From assembly GCF_004766055.1 (NCBI RefSeq), contig NZ_SPQR01000003.1, forward strand, positions 310,001-374,000: a stretch of 64,000 nucleotides of DNA, given 5' to 3'. Under the pieces are notes generated by a model, which worked only from the letters and a program-made list of their open reading frames with translations, was not told the DNA's origin and ran no database searches. The DNA is from Desulfosporosinus sp. Sb-LF. GTDB lineage: Bacteria; Bacillota; Desulfitobacteriia; Desulfitobacteriales; Desulfitobacteriaceae. The position numbers were made by a program, and so were the translations under genes. Below are positions 16,898-26,605 of this stretch, piece after piece. Within the stretch, counting starts at the first letter, position 1; each line of letters starts with the position of its first letter.

Positions 16898-18174
16898 TGA
16901 GTACACAGATGGAACAAGCCAAAAACGGGGTCATCACAGCGGCAATGCAAACAGTCGCCGCGAAAGAAGGGCTGACGGCTGAGGAAATTAGACTTCGAGT
17001 AGCGGCGGGCAGTATTGTCATCCCAGCTAACCACAATCACACCTCTTTAAGTCCGGAGGGTGTTGGCTTGGGACTGAAGACAAAGATTAATGTCAATTTG
17101 GGTATCTCCCCAGATTGTGCCAACCTCGACAGTGAACTGGCCAAAGTACGCATGGCTCTGGACATGAAAGCTGAAGCGATTATGGATCTCAGCAACTACG
17201 GTAAAACCGTTGAATTTCGCCACCGGCTCATCGAAATGTCCCCAGCTATGATCGGTTCGGTTCCTATGTATGATGCCCTTGGTTACTTGGACAAAAAATT
17301 GGAAGACATTACACCCCAAGAGTTCTTAGCTGTGGTAGCACAGCACGCCCGAGACGGTGTAGATTTTGTAACAATCCACGCCGGCATCAACCAAGAAACC
17401 GCCCAGCACTTCCGACAGACCTCCCGCGTCACCAACATTGTCTCCCGGGGTGGTTCCCTACTGTATGCCTGGATGGAATTAACCGGGAAGGAAAACCCTT
17501 TTTATGAGTATTTTGATGATCTTCTAGATATATGCGCAGAATACGACGTTACCTTGAGCCTAGGGGATGCTTGCCGTCCTGGTAGTATCGGGGATGCTAC
17601 AGACGGAGCTCAAATTTCCGAATTGATTGTCCTTGGAGAACTAACTCAGAAGGCTTGGAAACGCAATGTTCAAGTCATGATTGAAGGACCTGGCCACGTT
17701 CCCTTGAACGAAGTTGTAGCAAATGTCCAGATAGCGAAAAAGCTATGCCACGGTGCACCCTTTTATATCTTGGGACCGTTGGTCACGGATGTTGCGCCAG
17801 GTTACGATCACATCACCAGTGCTATAGGTGGAGCTTTAGCCGCCTCCGCAGGAGCGGATTTCCTCTGCTATGTGACACCAGCTGAGCACCTTCGTCTACC
17901 TACTTTGGACGACGTGCGTGAAGGGATCGTAGCGGCCAAGATTGCAGCTCATGCCGGAGATATCGCCAAAGGAGTACCCGGCGCTGCAGCATGGGATCGA
18001 GAGATGAGCGAGGCTAGGCAGGCTTTGGATTGGACAAAAATGTTTGACCTAGCCTTGGACCGGGAAAAACCGGAGCGTTATCGTAAAGAGTCCGCCCCCG
18101 AGCACCAAGACAGCTGCACCATGTGCGGAGAAATGTGTTCGATGCGCCTCATGAACCGCATTATGGACAAATAA
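16897..18174 (+). CDS. thiC: phosphomethylpyrimidine synthase ThiC
   Basis: 425 residues. This radical-SAM enzyme converts aminoimidazole ribotide to HMP-P in thiamine synthesis. Family segments include [62 protein letters not shown] and the C-terminal cluster motif [10 protein letters not shown] (CX2CX4C). The length suits the short anaerobic-type ThiC. ATG 16897 overlaps the stop of the thiE relic (TGATGA), so it was translationally coupled to it. Expression is controlled by the TPP riboswitch upstream. Confidence 0.96.
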   Translation: MSTQMEQAKNGVITAAMQTVAAKEGLTAEEIRLRVAAGSIVIPANHNHTSLSPEGVGLGLKTKINVNLGISPDCANLDSELAKVRMALDMKAEAIMDLSNYGKTVEFRHRLIEMSPAMIGSVPMYDALGYLDKKLEDITPQEFLAVVAQHARDGVDFVTIHAGINQETAQHFRQTSRVTNIVSRGGSLLYAWMELTGKENPFYEYFDDLLDICAEYDVTLSLGDACRPGSIGDATDGAQISELIVLGELTQKAWKRNVQVMIEGPGHVPLNEVVANVQIAKKLCHGAPFYILGPLVTDVAPGYDHITSAIGGALAASAGADFLCYVTPAEHLRLPTLDDVREGIVAAKIAAHAGDIAKGVPGAAAWDREMSEARQALDWTKMFDLALDREKPERYRKESAPEHQDSCTMCGEMCSMRLMNRIMDK

Positions 18175-18196
18175 GTTTATTGAACTGCGATAATAC

Positions 18197-18238
18197 AAAA
18201 AAAATGGACCTTCATTAAAGAGAAGGCCCATTTTTTTG
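18197..18238. terminator. bidirectional terminator between thiC and fdhA
   Basis: AAAAAATGGaCCTTC pairs with GAAGGcCCATTTTTTT (one mismatch); the A-run and T-run serve both convergent genes. Confidence 0.85.
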
Positions 18239-18240
18239 TA

Positions 18241-20922
18241 TTAACTAATTTTTGAAATCTTTACCCCACAGACTTTGTACTCATAAGTCTTAGTGACTTT
18301 GTCATACGCCCCATTAGTCAAGACGTTGGTGGGGGATTTCATATAGTGCAGAGTCATGAAGACCATTCCAAGGGGTACTCGTTCCGTCAGCTTTATTTTT
18401 GTTTCCAGTTCTCCCCGACGGGATGCCACCTTGACGACTTCACCGTCTTCTAGTCCGAGCCGTTTGGCATCAGAAGGATTAATCTCTGCTAACTCTTCAG
18501 GTGAGTAATCCTCTAACCCCTTCGAATTTTGCGTGAAAACATTATAATGGGAAAGTTTACGCCCCGTATTGAGTAAGAACGGATACTCCTCATCAGGTTG
18601 TTCCCCAGGTAACTGATGGTCTACTGACACAAACAGTCCTTTACCCCTGTTGAATTTTCCTTCATGTAAGAACTTGGTTCCTGGATGTTCAGCATGCGGC
18701 ACCGGCCATTGCAATCCTTGCGTACCCAAACGAGCATGGGTAATCCCTGCAAATTGGGGAGTCAGCTTCGCCACTTCCTGCATAACTTCTTCCGAAGACT
18801 GATATGGGAAGGAGTAACCCATACGGTTAGCCAATTCACAAATGATGTCCCCATCAGCCTTTGCGTTTCCAATAGGCTCGATCGCTTTATTAACCATTTG
18901 CACTCGACGTTCCGTGTTCGAGAATGTACCCGTTTTTTCTGCAAAACTAGCCCCTGGCAACACTACATCCGCCAGTTTAGCGGTCTCAGACATAAAGATT
19001 TCTTGAACTACGAGGAAGTCGAGGGCCTGCAGACCTTTACGCACATGGTTGGCATCAGCATCTGTCATCACTGGATCTTCTCCCAAAACGTACAGTGCCC
19101 GTAGATTTTTGCTGACTGCTGCGTCAAACATATCAGGAATCATAAACCCGGGATTAGGATCTAAAGGAACTCCCCAAGCGGCTTCAAATTTCGCCTTTAC
19201 TTCTGGGTTTGAGACTTGTTGGTATCCTGGATATACATTTGGCAGTGCTCCCATATCACAGGCACCCTGGACATTGTTTTGTCCGCGTAAGGGGTTAACG
19301 CCTGAGCTTTCTTTACCAATATTTCCTGTGAGCATAGCTAGGTTCGCTAAACTCATGACATTATCCGTACCACAGGTGTGTTCCGTAATCCCTAGCGTAT
19401 AGAAAATCTGTGCTCGTTCCGCCGTCGCATAGATTCTAGCCGCCTCCACAAGTTGTTCCACGGGAACCCCAGTTACTTTACTAACTACCTCAGGAGGGAA
19501 TTTTTGAATCGTTGCTCGGAATTGTTCGAATCCTTCCGTGCGTTCCTCAATGAACGAGCGGTCTTCCCATCCGTTCGCAAGAATAATGTTCATAATCCCG
19601 TTGATCAGGGCAATGTCTGTCCCAGGACGAAGTCTTAACCAAATATCCGAATGCTCAGCAAGATCAATACACCGAGGATCAGCTACAATCAGCTTTGCGC
19701 CATTAGCTAACGCTTGCTTCATTTTGGTTCCAATCACCGGGTGAGCTTCTGTTGCGTTTGAACCAATTACAAACATAACCTTAGTATTTGGGATTTCATT
19801 AATTGAGTTAGTCATCGCTCCCGAGCCAAATGAAGTGGCCAGACCGGCCACAGTGGGAGCGTGTCAGGTCCTTGCGCAGTGGTCGATATTATTCGTACCA
19901 ACCACTGCGCGCATGAATTTTTGCATCAGATAATTTTCTTCGTTCGTACAATGGGCAGAGCTTAATGCCGCAATAGCATTAGGGCCACTCTCTTCTTTAA
20001 TCTCACGGAACTTGGTGGCGATTAAATCTAAGGCCTCATCCCATTCTGCAGGGACTAACACTCCATCTTTCCGAATCAAAGGGGTCGTCAAGCGATTAGA
20101 ACTATAAATCATATCCATCCCGAACCGACCTTTGACACATAAGGCTTTTCCGTTGACTGGTGCATCGGGATTCGATGTCACTCCAATAACTTTTCCGTCT
20201 TTAACATTTAGGTCGAAGTTACAGCCTACCCCACAAAATGGGCAAGTGGTTTGGACTTTCGACACTTCCCAGGGGCGTCCCTTACCGGCCATTTGCTTTT
20301 CAGTCAGGGCTCCTACTGGACAGACTGAGACACATGAACCACAGAAATCACAATCAGATTCGTGATAGGGGAGATTGAATGCCGGACCCACTTGGGTATC
20401 GAAGCCACGGAAGGAAAAGTCCAGAATGCTTTTCCCCTGAATTTCAGTACACGCTTTAATACATTTTCCACACAAGATACATTTATTAGGATCCCTTAAA
20501 ATGAAAGGATTCCCGCTATCAATGGGAAGATTACGTTTCTCCCCTTGATAAACCTCACCTGTTACACCATATTCATAGGCATACTCAGCTAAAGAACAGT
20601 CTCCCATCTTCTGGCAGGTCATACAATCTAACGGATGATTCGCTACCAATAACTCTAAGACCGTTTTGCGTGCATTGCGAACTTTTGTAGTTTGTGTTTC
20701 TACCTTCATCCCTTGTGTTGTTTGAGTGACGCAAGACGGGGGAAGATTTCGCATGCCTTCGATTTGAACTACACACAAACGGCAAGCGCCAGCAGAAGTA
20801 AGCTCCGGGGCATGACACAAAGTTGGAATTGGAATATTGTTCATTCGACAGGCTTCAAGGACAGTCGTTCCCTTGGGAACGCTAACTTCACGTCCATCAA
20901 TTTTTATTGTAAGCCACTCCAA
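18241..20922 (-). CDS. fdhA: NAD(P)-linked formate dehydrogenase, catalytic subunit (selenoprotein)
   Basis: One 893-residue gene read through an in-frame UGA (19866-19864) as selenocysteine 353, in the context NIDHCART-U-HAPTVAGL. It oxidises formate or reduces CO2 at a bis-MGD Mo/W site whose metal ligand is the Sec. Domains in order: [2Fe-2S] (Cys36, 47, 50, 64), His-Cys cluster (His96, Cys100, 103, 109), two [4Fe-4S] (Cys148-158 and 191-201), the molybdoenzyme cluster (CPFCGVGC near 227), then the catalytic and MGD-binding domains. No Tat signal, so cytoplasmic. Downstream of NuoE- and NuoF-like genes, it forms an electron-bifurcating type complex (inferred). Naive gene calling would split it into two proteins, with a false start at 19851. 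Confidence 0.95.
19817..19866 (-). promoter_or_regulatory. bacterial SECIS element of fdhA
   Basis: Twelve bases after UGA the complement forms GTGGCC-GGTCT-GGCCAC (19851-19835), a perfect 6-bp stem with the GGUCU loop recognised by SelB in E. coli fdhF. The GGU is the seventh codon after UGA, as I recall it for E. coli fdhF. An outer GCTCCC/GGGAGC pair (19860-19855 with 19822-19817) can extend the stem. Confidence 0.93.
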
Positions 20923-20978
20923 AAGTTTTCACTCCTCTCAGTTTGTCCATCCCATATGGGATTAGGTTCACGACCTTA

Positions 20979-22772
20979 TTAGGCTCGGCTAACAGCACCA
21001 AATTTGCATTTTTCAATACATGTTCCACATTTGATGCATTCCTCTTCTTTAATCTTATACGATGTCTTCTTATCTCCCGAAATACAATTAGCTGGACAGT
21101 TTTTAGCACAGAGTCCACATTTCTTACACTTTTCCTCATCAATTGTATAGCTCAGTAAAGCTGAGCATACATGTGCTGGACATTTATGCTCTAGAATGTG
21201 CGCCTCAAACTCATGTCTAAAATATTTAAGAGTTGCCAGTACCGGATTTGGTGCGTTTTGACCCAATCCACAAAGGGATGTTTCCTTGATGGTTAGAGCA
21301 AGATTCTCTAATATGTCGAGATCTTCCGGTTTTCCTTCCCCCTTGGCGATTTTATCCAGAATATCGTACATCCGTTTATTTCCTTCTCGGCATGGGGTAC
21401 ATTTTCCACAAGACTCTTTCTGGGAAAAATTAACAAAGAAACGTGCGATATCCACCATACAGGTGGTCTCGTCCATGATCACAAGACCGCCCGAACCAAC
21501 CATGGCCCCGGCATTCGTTAAAGTATCATAATCCACTGCAAGGTCAAGCATGTTCTCAGGCAAACACCCACCTGAAGGTCCTCCAATTTGCACTGCCTTA
21601 AAGGCCTTACCGCTCTGAATTCCATCCCCAATATCAAAGATGATCTCCCGCAGCGTCGTTCCCATAGGAACTTCCACCAGGCCCGTATTATTGACTTTCC
21701 CAGTCAGGGCAAAGATTTTCGTACCTTTACTTTTCTCAGTTCCGAACTGGGCATACCATTCCGCCCCGTTACGCAAAATATGAGGAATATTCGACCAGGT
21801 TTCCACGTTATTAATATTGGTTGGTTTGCCCCATAGTCCACTAACAGCGGGAAAGGGTGGTCTTACACGCGGCATTCCACGTTTTCCTTCAATTGATGCC
21901 ATCAAAGCGGTTTCTTCCCCACAAACGAAGGCTCCTGCCCCGGCAAAAACTTTTAAGTGAAAGTTAAAGCCCGAGTTCAAAATATTATCTCCAAGGAAGC
22001 CTGCTTCCTCCGCTTGCTTAATTGCTATTCCAAGGTGCTTAATTGCCAATGGATATTCTGCACGACAATAAACATATCCTTCGTCTGCCCCGATTGCATA
22101 GGCACCGATGAGCATTCCCTCGATCACGGAATGCGGATCCCCCTCAAGCACGCTGCGGTCCATAAACGCCCCAGGATCTCCTTCGTCAGCATTACATATA
22201 ATATACTTCTTATCGTTTGGTGTTTGACGGCAAAAACCCCACTTCAACCCCGTTGGAAAACCGGCACCACCGCGCCCGCGGAGTCCCGCTTTCTTAACTT
22301 CTTCAATCACATCATCGGGGGACATCTCCGCGAGAGCCTTTTGTAAACCTTTGTACCCTTCTCGTGTGGTATAGTCTTCAATCTTCTGGGGATCAATAAC
22401 TCCGCAATTTTGAAGAACAATTCGGTGTTGCTTCGCAAAAAAACGGATATCGGATAAAGTACTTACTGGTTTTTGAGTTTCTTGATCTAAAAGTAGAAGG
22501 CGTTCAACTCGTTCGCCTTTCATAATATCCTGAGCTACGATTTCCGCAACATCTTCCCCTGTTACACGGGTATATAATATATGCTGTGGCTCAATAACGA
22601 GCGTCGGTCCTTTTTCACAAAACCCTTGACACCCTGTACCAACGATGCTTACGGTTTCTTCAAGTCCTTGCCGCTTGATCTCCTCTTTCAAGATATCGAT
22701 GATCGGAAGTGCTCCCGAAGATGCACAACCCGTCCCTGCACAAACTAGAATCCGTTGGTTCTCAGCCATCAC
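20979..22772 (-). CDS. NuoF-like NAD(P)H/FMN diaphorase subunit of formate dehydrogenase
   Basis: 597 residues. Order: thioredoxin-like [2Fe-2S] domain (1-90, CAGTGCASSG and GCQGFC), NADH/FMN domain (GRGGAGFPTGLKWGF near 170 and CNADEGDPGAFMDR), SLBB, the NuoF cluster (SCGKCTPCREG near 463), then a C-terminal 2x[4Fe-4S] ferredoxin (CKKCGLCAKNCPANC, CIKCGTCIEKC). This is the HydB/NfnB-like architecture of bifurcating hydrogenases and formate dehydrogenases, where FMN splits electrons between NAD(P) and ferredoxin. It is encoded between the NuoE-like gene and fdhA. Whether it truly bifurcates cannot be read from sequence. Confidence 0.92.
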   Translation of the reverse strand: MMAENQRILVCAGTGCASSGALPIIDILKEEIKRQGLEETVSIVGTGCQGFCEKGPTLVIEPQHILYTRVTGEDVAEIVAQDIMKGERVERLLLLDQETQKPVSTLSDIRFFAKQHRIVLQNCGVIDPQKIEDYTTREGYKGLQKALAEMSPDDVIEEVKKAGLRGRGGAGFPTGLKWGFCRQTPNDKKYIICNADEGDPGAFMDRSVLEGDPHSVIEGMLIGAYAIGADEGYVYCRAEYPLAIKHLGIAIKQAEEAGFLGDNILNSGFNFHLKVFAGAGAFVCGEETALMASIEGKRGMPRVRPPFPAVSGLWGKPTNINNVETWSNIPHILRNGAEWYAQFGTEKSKGTKIFALTGKVNNTGLVEVPMGTTLREIIFDIGDGIQSGKAFKAVQIGGPSGGCLPENMLDLAVDYDTLTNAGAMVGSGGLVIMDETTCMVDIARFFVNFSQKESCGKCTPCREGNKRMYDILDKIAKGEGKPEDLDILENLALTIKETSLCGLGQNAPNPVLATLKYFRHEFEAHILEHKCPAHVCSALLSYTIDEEKCKKCGLCAKNCPANCISGDKKTSYKIKEEECIKCGTCIEKCKFGAVSRA

Positions 22773-22781
22773 TTTATCCCC

Positions 22782-23264
22782 CTACTCGTATTTGGCCAAT
22801 ATCCCGGCAATGCTCTCCGGTAATAATCGTCCATGAACCTCATTATTAATAGATATCACCGGTGCCAGACCACACGCTCCTATGCAAGCCACGATTTCCA
22901 AGGTATATCGCCCATCTTCCGTCGTCGCACCATCTTTAATCTTCAACTCTTTTTCTATGGTTTCCAATACCTTGGCTCCGCCACGAACATGGCAAGCGGT
23001 TCCCAAACATACATTAATCAGATTTCGTCCCACTGGAGTGAGCCGGAACTGGGCGTAAAATGTAACCACGCCATAGATCCTAGCTAACGGGATACGTGTC
23101 GTTTTACTAATGCGTTTAAGAACATGAGCGGGTAAATACCCATATACTTCTTGGGCTCCTTGCAAGATAGGGATGAGAGGGCCGTTCTCATGTCGATACT
23201 TGATAATAATTTCATCCAACATAATTTGCTTTGGGTCTACTAATTCCTCACACGCTGTGCTCAA
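22782..23264 (-). CDS. NuoE-like [2Fe-2S] subunit of formate dehydrogenase
   Basis: 160 residues of the 24-kDa (NuoE/HydC) family. The N-terminal helical part has GPLIPILQGAQEVYGYLP; the thioredoxin-like C-terminal part holds the four cluster ligands in CLGTACHVRGG (C-x4-C) and CIGACGLAP (C-x3-C). It passes electrons to or from the FMN subunit encoded 9 bp downstream. The operon order, NuoE-NuoF-FdhA, is that of soluble NAD(P)-dependent formate dehydrogenases in acetogens and relatives. Confidence 0.93.
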   Translation of the reverse strand: MSTACEELVDPKQIMLDEIIIKYRHENGPLIPILQGAQEVYGYLPAHVLKRISKTTRIPLARIYGVVTFYAQFRLTPVGRNLINVCLGTACHVRGGAKVLETIEKELKIKDGATTEDGRYTLEIVACIGACGLAPVISINNEVHGRLLPESIAGILAKYE

Positions 23265-23293
23265 ATAAATCCCCCCTACTAATTCCTGTCGTT

Positions 23294-23875
23294 CTAAAAA
23301 TTGTATACTTCATTTTCTGTGATCAACATGGTCATTTTGGCATCATGCTTGTCAATGGGTACCTGTGCAATAATTTGACATTCAAAGGCAATTGCAATTC
23401 TGGGTGCTTTGGGATCCATGAGCATGAAAAAGCGATCATAGTAGCCGCCCCCATACCCTAGACGATTCCCCAGCAGATCAAATCCCGCGCCAGGCACGAT
23501 GACTAAATCTATTTCTGAGGGGCCCACTTGACCAAGCTGCAATTTAGGCTCCCGAATCCCCCAAAGCCCTGGTTCAATATCTACCGCTAGATTGCTTACC
23601 TCGATTGGAAGCAAGATCCCATGGGGTGCACAACGGGGTAATATAAGCTTCTTTCCACACGCAAGCGTTTCCTCCGCCAAGGCCGTCGTCTCTACTTCAT
23701 CTCGAAAGTTAAGAAATAACATCACTGTTTGCGCCTGATGAAACTCCGGTAAATTCTGAAGTTTTTGTTGAATTATCCGGCTTTTGCCTTTTCTTTCCAA
23801 CTCTCCTAATTTGGCCCGCTGAGAGAGACACGCTTTGCGCACCTCGGCCTTTATAGACTGTTTATCTTCACTCAT
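23294..23875 (-). CDS. 5-formyltetrahydrofolate cyclo-ligase (MTHFS family)
   Basis: 193 residues. The enzyme uses ATP to turn 5-formyl-THF into 5,10-methenyl-THF, returning a storage folate to the one-carbon pool. Family features are the basic ATP-binding N-terminus, FLNFRDEVETTAL, the LVIVPGAGFDLLGNRLGYGGGYYDRF signature near residues 122-150 and the final DAKMTMLITE. It lies 29 bp upstream of the formate dehydrogenase subunits on the same strand and is probably co-transcribed, a sensible pairing of C1-folate and formate metabolism. Confidence 0.92.
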   Translation of the reverse strand: MSEDKQSIKAEVRKACLSQRAKLGELERKGKSRIIQQKLQNLPEFHQAQTVMLFLNFRDEVETTALAEETLACGKKLILPRCAPHGILLPIEVSNLAVDIEPGLWGIREPKLQLGQVGPSEIDLVIVPGAGFDLLGNRLGYGGGYYDRFFMLMDPKAPRIAIAFECQIIAQVPIDKHDAKMTMLITENEVYNF

Positions 23876-24047
23876 GTCAGTACTACCCCTTTGTAAAGAT
23901 CGCTTATTAAGAACATTCGATTAGCAACGTAAATTTCCTGCTTATAATTTAAATTTTCTATAAACTCATATAATTCGCGAAATCATCCAATAATTCTTGC
24001 GGATAAGATAATTATAGACAAACCACTTAGCATTTCAACTCACAGAT

Positions 24048-24221
24048 TTATCCACACTTTAAATCTAGTCATTACGCCATGTTCCTAACTTATCCACATT
24101 ATCCACATGACCTGTGGACAATATTATCCCAAAACGAATAAGTCGGTTGAAAAGCGCTAAACCGCTTCAATGAGTTATCTACAGACTTATCCACATTATC
24201 CACAACTCCATCTTATCCACA
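24048..24221. promoter_or_regulatory. cluster of eight DnaA boxes
   Basis: TTATCCACA occurs at 24048, 24090, 24099, 24187, 24196 and 24213; near-matches are TTATCTACA at 24175 and TTGTCCACA on the complement of 24113-24121. Two pairs are head-to-tail without any gap. Such density in 174 bp is far above chance and marks a DnaA-binding locus. dnaA is not in this window, so this may be a titration or regulatory cluster like those of B. subtilis, or a remote part of the origin. Confidence 0.85.
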
Positions 24222-24259
24222 GAACAAACCCTTCTTTATCCGGCAAAATGGTTCAAGAT

Positions 24260-24306
24260 GCAATGAAACGAAGCCTGGAAATCCAATTCCTCGCTTCGTT
24301 TCGTTG
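24260..24306 (-). terminator. terminator of the tsa operon
   Basis: GCAATGAAACGAAGC (24260-24274) pairs with GCTTCGTTTCGTTGC (24292-24306) with one G-U. It lies about 80 bp after tsaD on the complement strand. Confidence 0.6.
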
Positions 24307-24388
24307 CAGAATGTCTGTTTTATATTAATTCGGACATGTTTACTATTTAGTTTATTAATTACTTTAATTTACGTTTCGTTTCTAGGCA

Positions 24389-25417
24389 TTACGTTAGATT
24401 CAGACCAGGAACCGCGTTAAGTGTCCAAGGAGCGAAATCCCCGGCTAAATAATGGTAATACCCCGCTATAGCGATCATAGCCCCGTTATCCGTGCAAAAA
24501 ATCGGGGGCGGGTAAACTAAACGGATGCTTCGCTGAGATAACTCATAATCTAACGTTTCACGCAATAAACGGTTCGCTGCAACTCCCCCTGCAAGCAGTA
24601 GAGTTTTGACCCCAGTCTGCTGGATAGCCATCAATGTTTTTCTCACTAGTACGTCTACCACTGATTGTTGAAACGATGCAGCAAGATCTGGAACACTGAG
24701 GGTTTCTCCTCGCATACGTGCCGTATTCAAGGTGTTTAAAACAGCAGATTTCATGCCACTGAAGCTAAAATCTAAACTGGTCGGCTCTAACATGGCTCGC
24801 GGAAACTTAAACGCTTGCTCATCCCCTTCCAGAGCAACCTTTTGAATTTGGGGCCCTCCAGGATAGCCTAAACCTAAGGTGCGGGCCACTTTATCGAGTG
24901 CCTCACCAGCGGCATCATCTCGGGTGTGTCCTAAAACTTGGTACTGACCGTGAGCTTTAAATAGAATTAAATGAGTATGTCCTCCCGAAACCAACAGAGC
25001 CAAGAATGGAAATTCTAAATCCTGATGATGCAAGAAATTGGCATAAATATGTCCTTCCAAGTGATTGATGCCAATCAGTGGGATTCCCGCTGCATACGCC
25101 ATAGCCTTCGCTCCAGAAACCCCCACTAAAAGAGATCCGACAAGTCCAGGACCATAGGTTACCGCAATGGCCGATAAATCAGTAAAACCGACCTTTGCTT
25201 CGTCCAAGGCTTGTTGCACGACCGGTTGAAGATGAAGACTATGTTCTCGAGAAGCGATCTCTGGTACAACTCCGCCATATTTCTGATGTGTCGCAATTTG
25301 GGACGAAATGACATGACTAAGCAAATCCGTTCCGTTCACTAAAACAGCAGCTGAAGTCTCATCACAGCTTGTTTCAATTCCTAAAATTACGACCTTATCT
25401 TTCGGATCTCCTGTCAA
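24389..25417 (-). CDS. tsaD: tRNA N6-adenosine threonylcarbamoyltransferase TsaD
   Basis: 342 residues. With TsaB and TsaE it transfers the threonylcarbamoyl group to A37 of ANN-reading tRNAs (t6A). ASKHA-fold signatures are GIETSCDETSAAVL at the N-terminus, the metal-binding histidines in INHLEGHIYA, LLVSGGHTHL, the phosphate loop in FSFSGMKSAVLN, and LLAGGVAANRLLR. The start overlaps the rimI stop by four bases (ATGA), so the genes are translationally coupled. Nothing is unusual. Confidence 0.96.
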   Translation of the reverse strand: MTGDPKDKVVILGIETSCDETSAAVLVNGTDLLSHVISSQIATHQKYGGVVPEIASREHSLHLQPVVQQALDEAKVGFTDLSAIAVTYGPGLVGSLLVGVSGAKAMAYAAGIPLIGINHLEGHIYANFLHHQDLEFPFLALLVSGGHTHLILFKAHGQYQVLGHTRDDAAGEALDKVARTLGLGYPGGPQIQKVALEGDEQAFKFPRAMLEPTSLDFSFSGMKSAVLNTLNTARMRGETLSVPDLAASFQQSVVDVLVRKTLMAIQQTGVKTLLLAGGVAANRLLRETLDYELSQRSIRLVYPPPIFCTDNGAMIAIAGYYHYLAGDFAPWTLNAVPGLNLT

Positions 25418-25887
25418 GTTGCCTTCACTTCCATTTCCGTTCCTAATTCAGCCCACATAATCATCGCATCCTCCTGGGTATCCGCGTAGTATCCCTTGCG
25501 AACCCCAGCTGCAATAAAGCCCAACCGCTTGTATAAAGACTGGGCTATATCGTTGGATACACGAACTTCTAGGGTCATTCGTTCCATACCCTGTTCCGCC
25601 ATCATTTCCATGACAGAACGCATGATAAACTCCCCCCAATGTTGACCACGATGGCTCGGAGCAATGGCAATATTCGTGATATGCCCTTCATCAAGAATAA
25701 ACCAAAGTCCCATGTACCCGATCACAAGACCGTCAAACTCTAAACAGAAATAACGCGCATACTCGTTCTCTTTAAGCTCAGTCTTAAAAGCTTGCAAAGA
25801 CCATGGGGTAGAGAAAGAAGCATACTCGATTTCCAAGATGGCCTGGAGATCGTTTATCTGCATAGGACGCACAATCCCTTTATTCAT
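25414..25887 (-). CDS. rimI: ribosomal protein S18-alanine N-acetyltransferase RimI
   Basis: 157 residues from ATG 25887, chosen because GGAGGAGAGAGGGG precedes it; the frame extends upstream only inside tsaB. The GNAT fold is seen in IVRPMQINDLQAILEIEY, the acetyl-CoA loop IAPSHRGQHWGEFIMRSVM and LEVRVSNDIAQSLYKRLGF, which is characteristic of RimI. It acetylates the N-terminus of S18 and related substrates. It overlaps tsaB by 8 bp and tsaD by 4 bp, the usual Firmicute order tsaB-rimI-tsaD. Confidence 0.93.
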   Translation of the reverse strand: MNKGIVRPMQINDLQAILEIEYASFSTPWSLQAFKTELKENEYARYFCLEFDGLVIGYMGLWFILDEGHITNIAIAPSHRGQHWGEFIMRSVMEMMAEQGMERMTLEVRVSNDIAQSLYKRLGFIAAGVRKGYYADTQEDAMIMWAELGTEMEVKAT

Positions 25888-26605
25888 GCCCCTCTCTCCT
25901 CCGGGCTTCCTCTTTCTTAGCCCAATTAACCTCTGCCTCAGAATAGCGAATGTAGTAGGGTTCAACCCGTTCCCCTACGCTCGTTTCTTGCCAACGCAGC
26001 CATACCGCTTTTACTGCATAAGCACCTCGTGGTAAACATGCATACTCGGGTAAAATTACAGCTCGGTCGCCCAAGATTTCCTCGATTCGCTCCTTAGCTT
26101 TTACCACTGCATCGCCGACGAAGCATATGGGACGTTCTAGTCCCTTCAAGTGTTCTAACCATTGGTCCGTAGGTAGAGCCTGAGGAGGGGTTAAACATTC
26201 TGCCTTTTCTTCCCCACTCGTCCAACGATAACGTGCCGTGTACCACTCATTCTTGCGCGCATCTAGAATAGGAACAATGTCTTCCTCTCTCCCCGAACCT
26301 GCCCAGGCCAGGGCATCAAGAGACACCACGCCAATGAGTGGAAGATTCAACACTTGAGCTAATCCTTGTGCGGTCGCGATTCCGATCCGAATTCCAGTAA
26401 ACGAACCTGGCCCTCGCACCACCCCAATCATGTCTAACTCCTGAAGAGTCCAAGCTGAGGCTGTGAGTAGTTGTTCAAGCATCGGAATAAGACGCTCCGA
26501 GTGCGTCTTTGTGGTGTGTAAAAATCCCTCAGCAGTAAGCCGTCCATCTTCAGCCAAGGCCACCGCAGTTACTTTAGTCGTCGTATCTATTGTCAAATAT
26601 TTCAT
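25880..26605 (-). CDS. tsaB: tRNA threonylcarbamoyladenosine biosynthesis protein TsaB
   Basis: 241 residues. TsaB is an ASKHA-fold pseudo-enzyme that dimerises with TsaD and scaffolds the t6A complex. Features are YLTIDTTTKVTAVALAEDG, HSERLIPMLEQLL and VVRGPGSFTGIRIGIATAQGLAQ. ATG 26605 has GGAGGATCCG upstream. tsaE lies 270 bp upstream on the same strand. Confidence 0.95.
   Translation of the reverse strand: MKYLTIDTTTKVTAVALAEDGRLTAEGFLHTTKTHSERLIPMLEQLLTASAWTLQELDMIGVVRGPGSFTGIRIGIATAQGLAQVLNLPLIGVVSLDALAWAGSGREEDIVPILDARKNEWYTARYRWTSGEEKAECLTPPQALPTDQWLEHLKGLERPICFVGDAVVKAKERIEEILGDRAVILPEYACLPRGAYAVKAVWLRWQETSVGERVEPYYIRYSEAEVNWAKKEEARRREGHE

Larger units (their letters stand above)
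23876..24388. other. AT-rich intergenic region with a DnaA-box cluster
   Basis: No gene. An AT-rich stretch at about 23930-24020 (TATAATTTAAATTTTCTATA) is followed by the DnaA-box cluster at 24048-24221 and a terminator at 24260-24306. The layout resembles an unwinding element next to DnaA sites. Confidence 0.6.

Noticed and set aside
18241-19851. Independent oxidoreductase gene starting at GTG 19851
   Set aside because: It is the C-terminal part of the fdhA selenoprotein; the UGA has Sec context and a SECIS hairpin, and GTG 19851 has no ribosome-binding site.
24048-24221. Calling this the chromosomal origin oriC
   Set aside because: The boxes are convincing, but dnaA, dnaN and rpmH are not in the window, so only a DnaA-box cluster is claimed.
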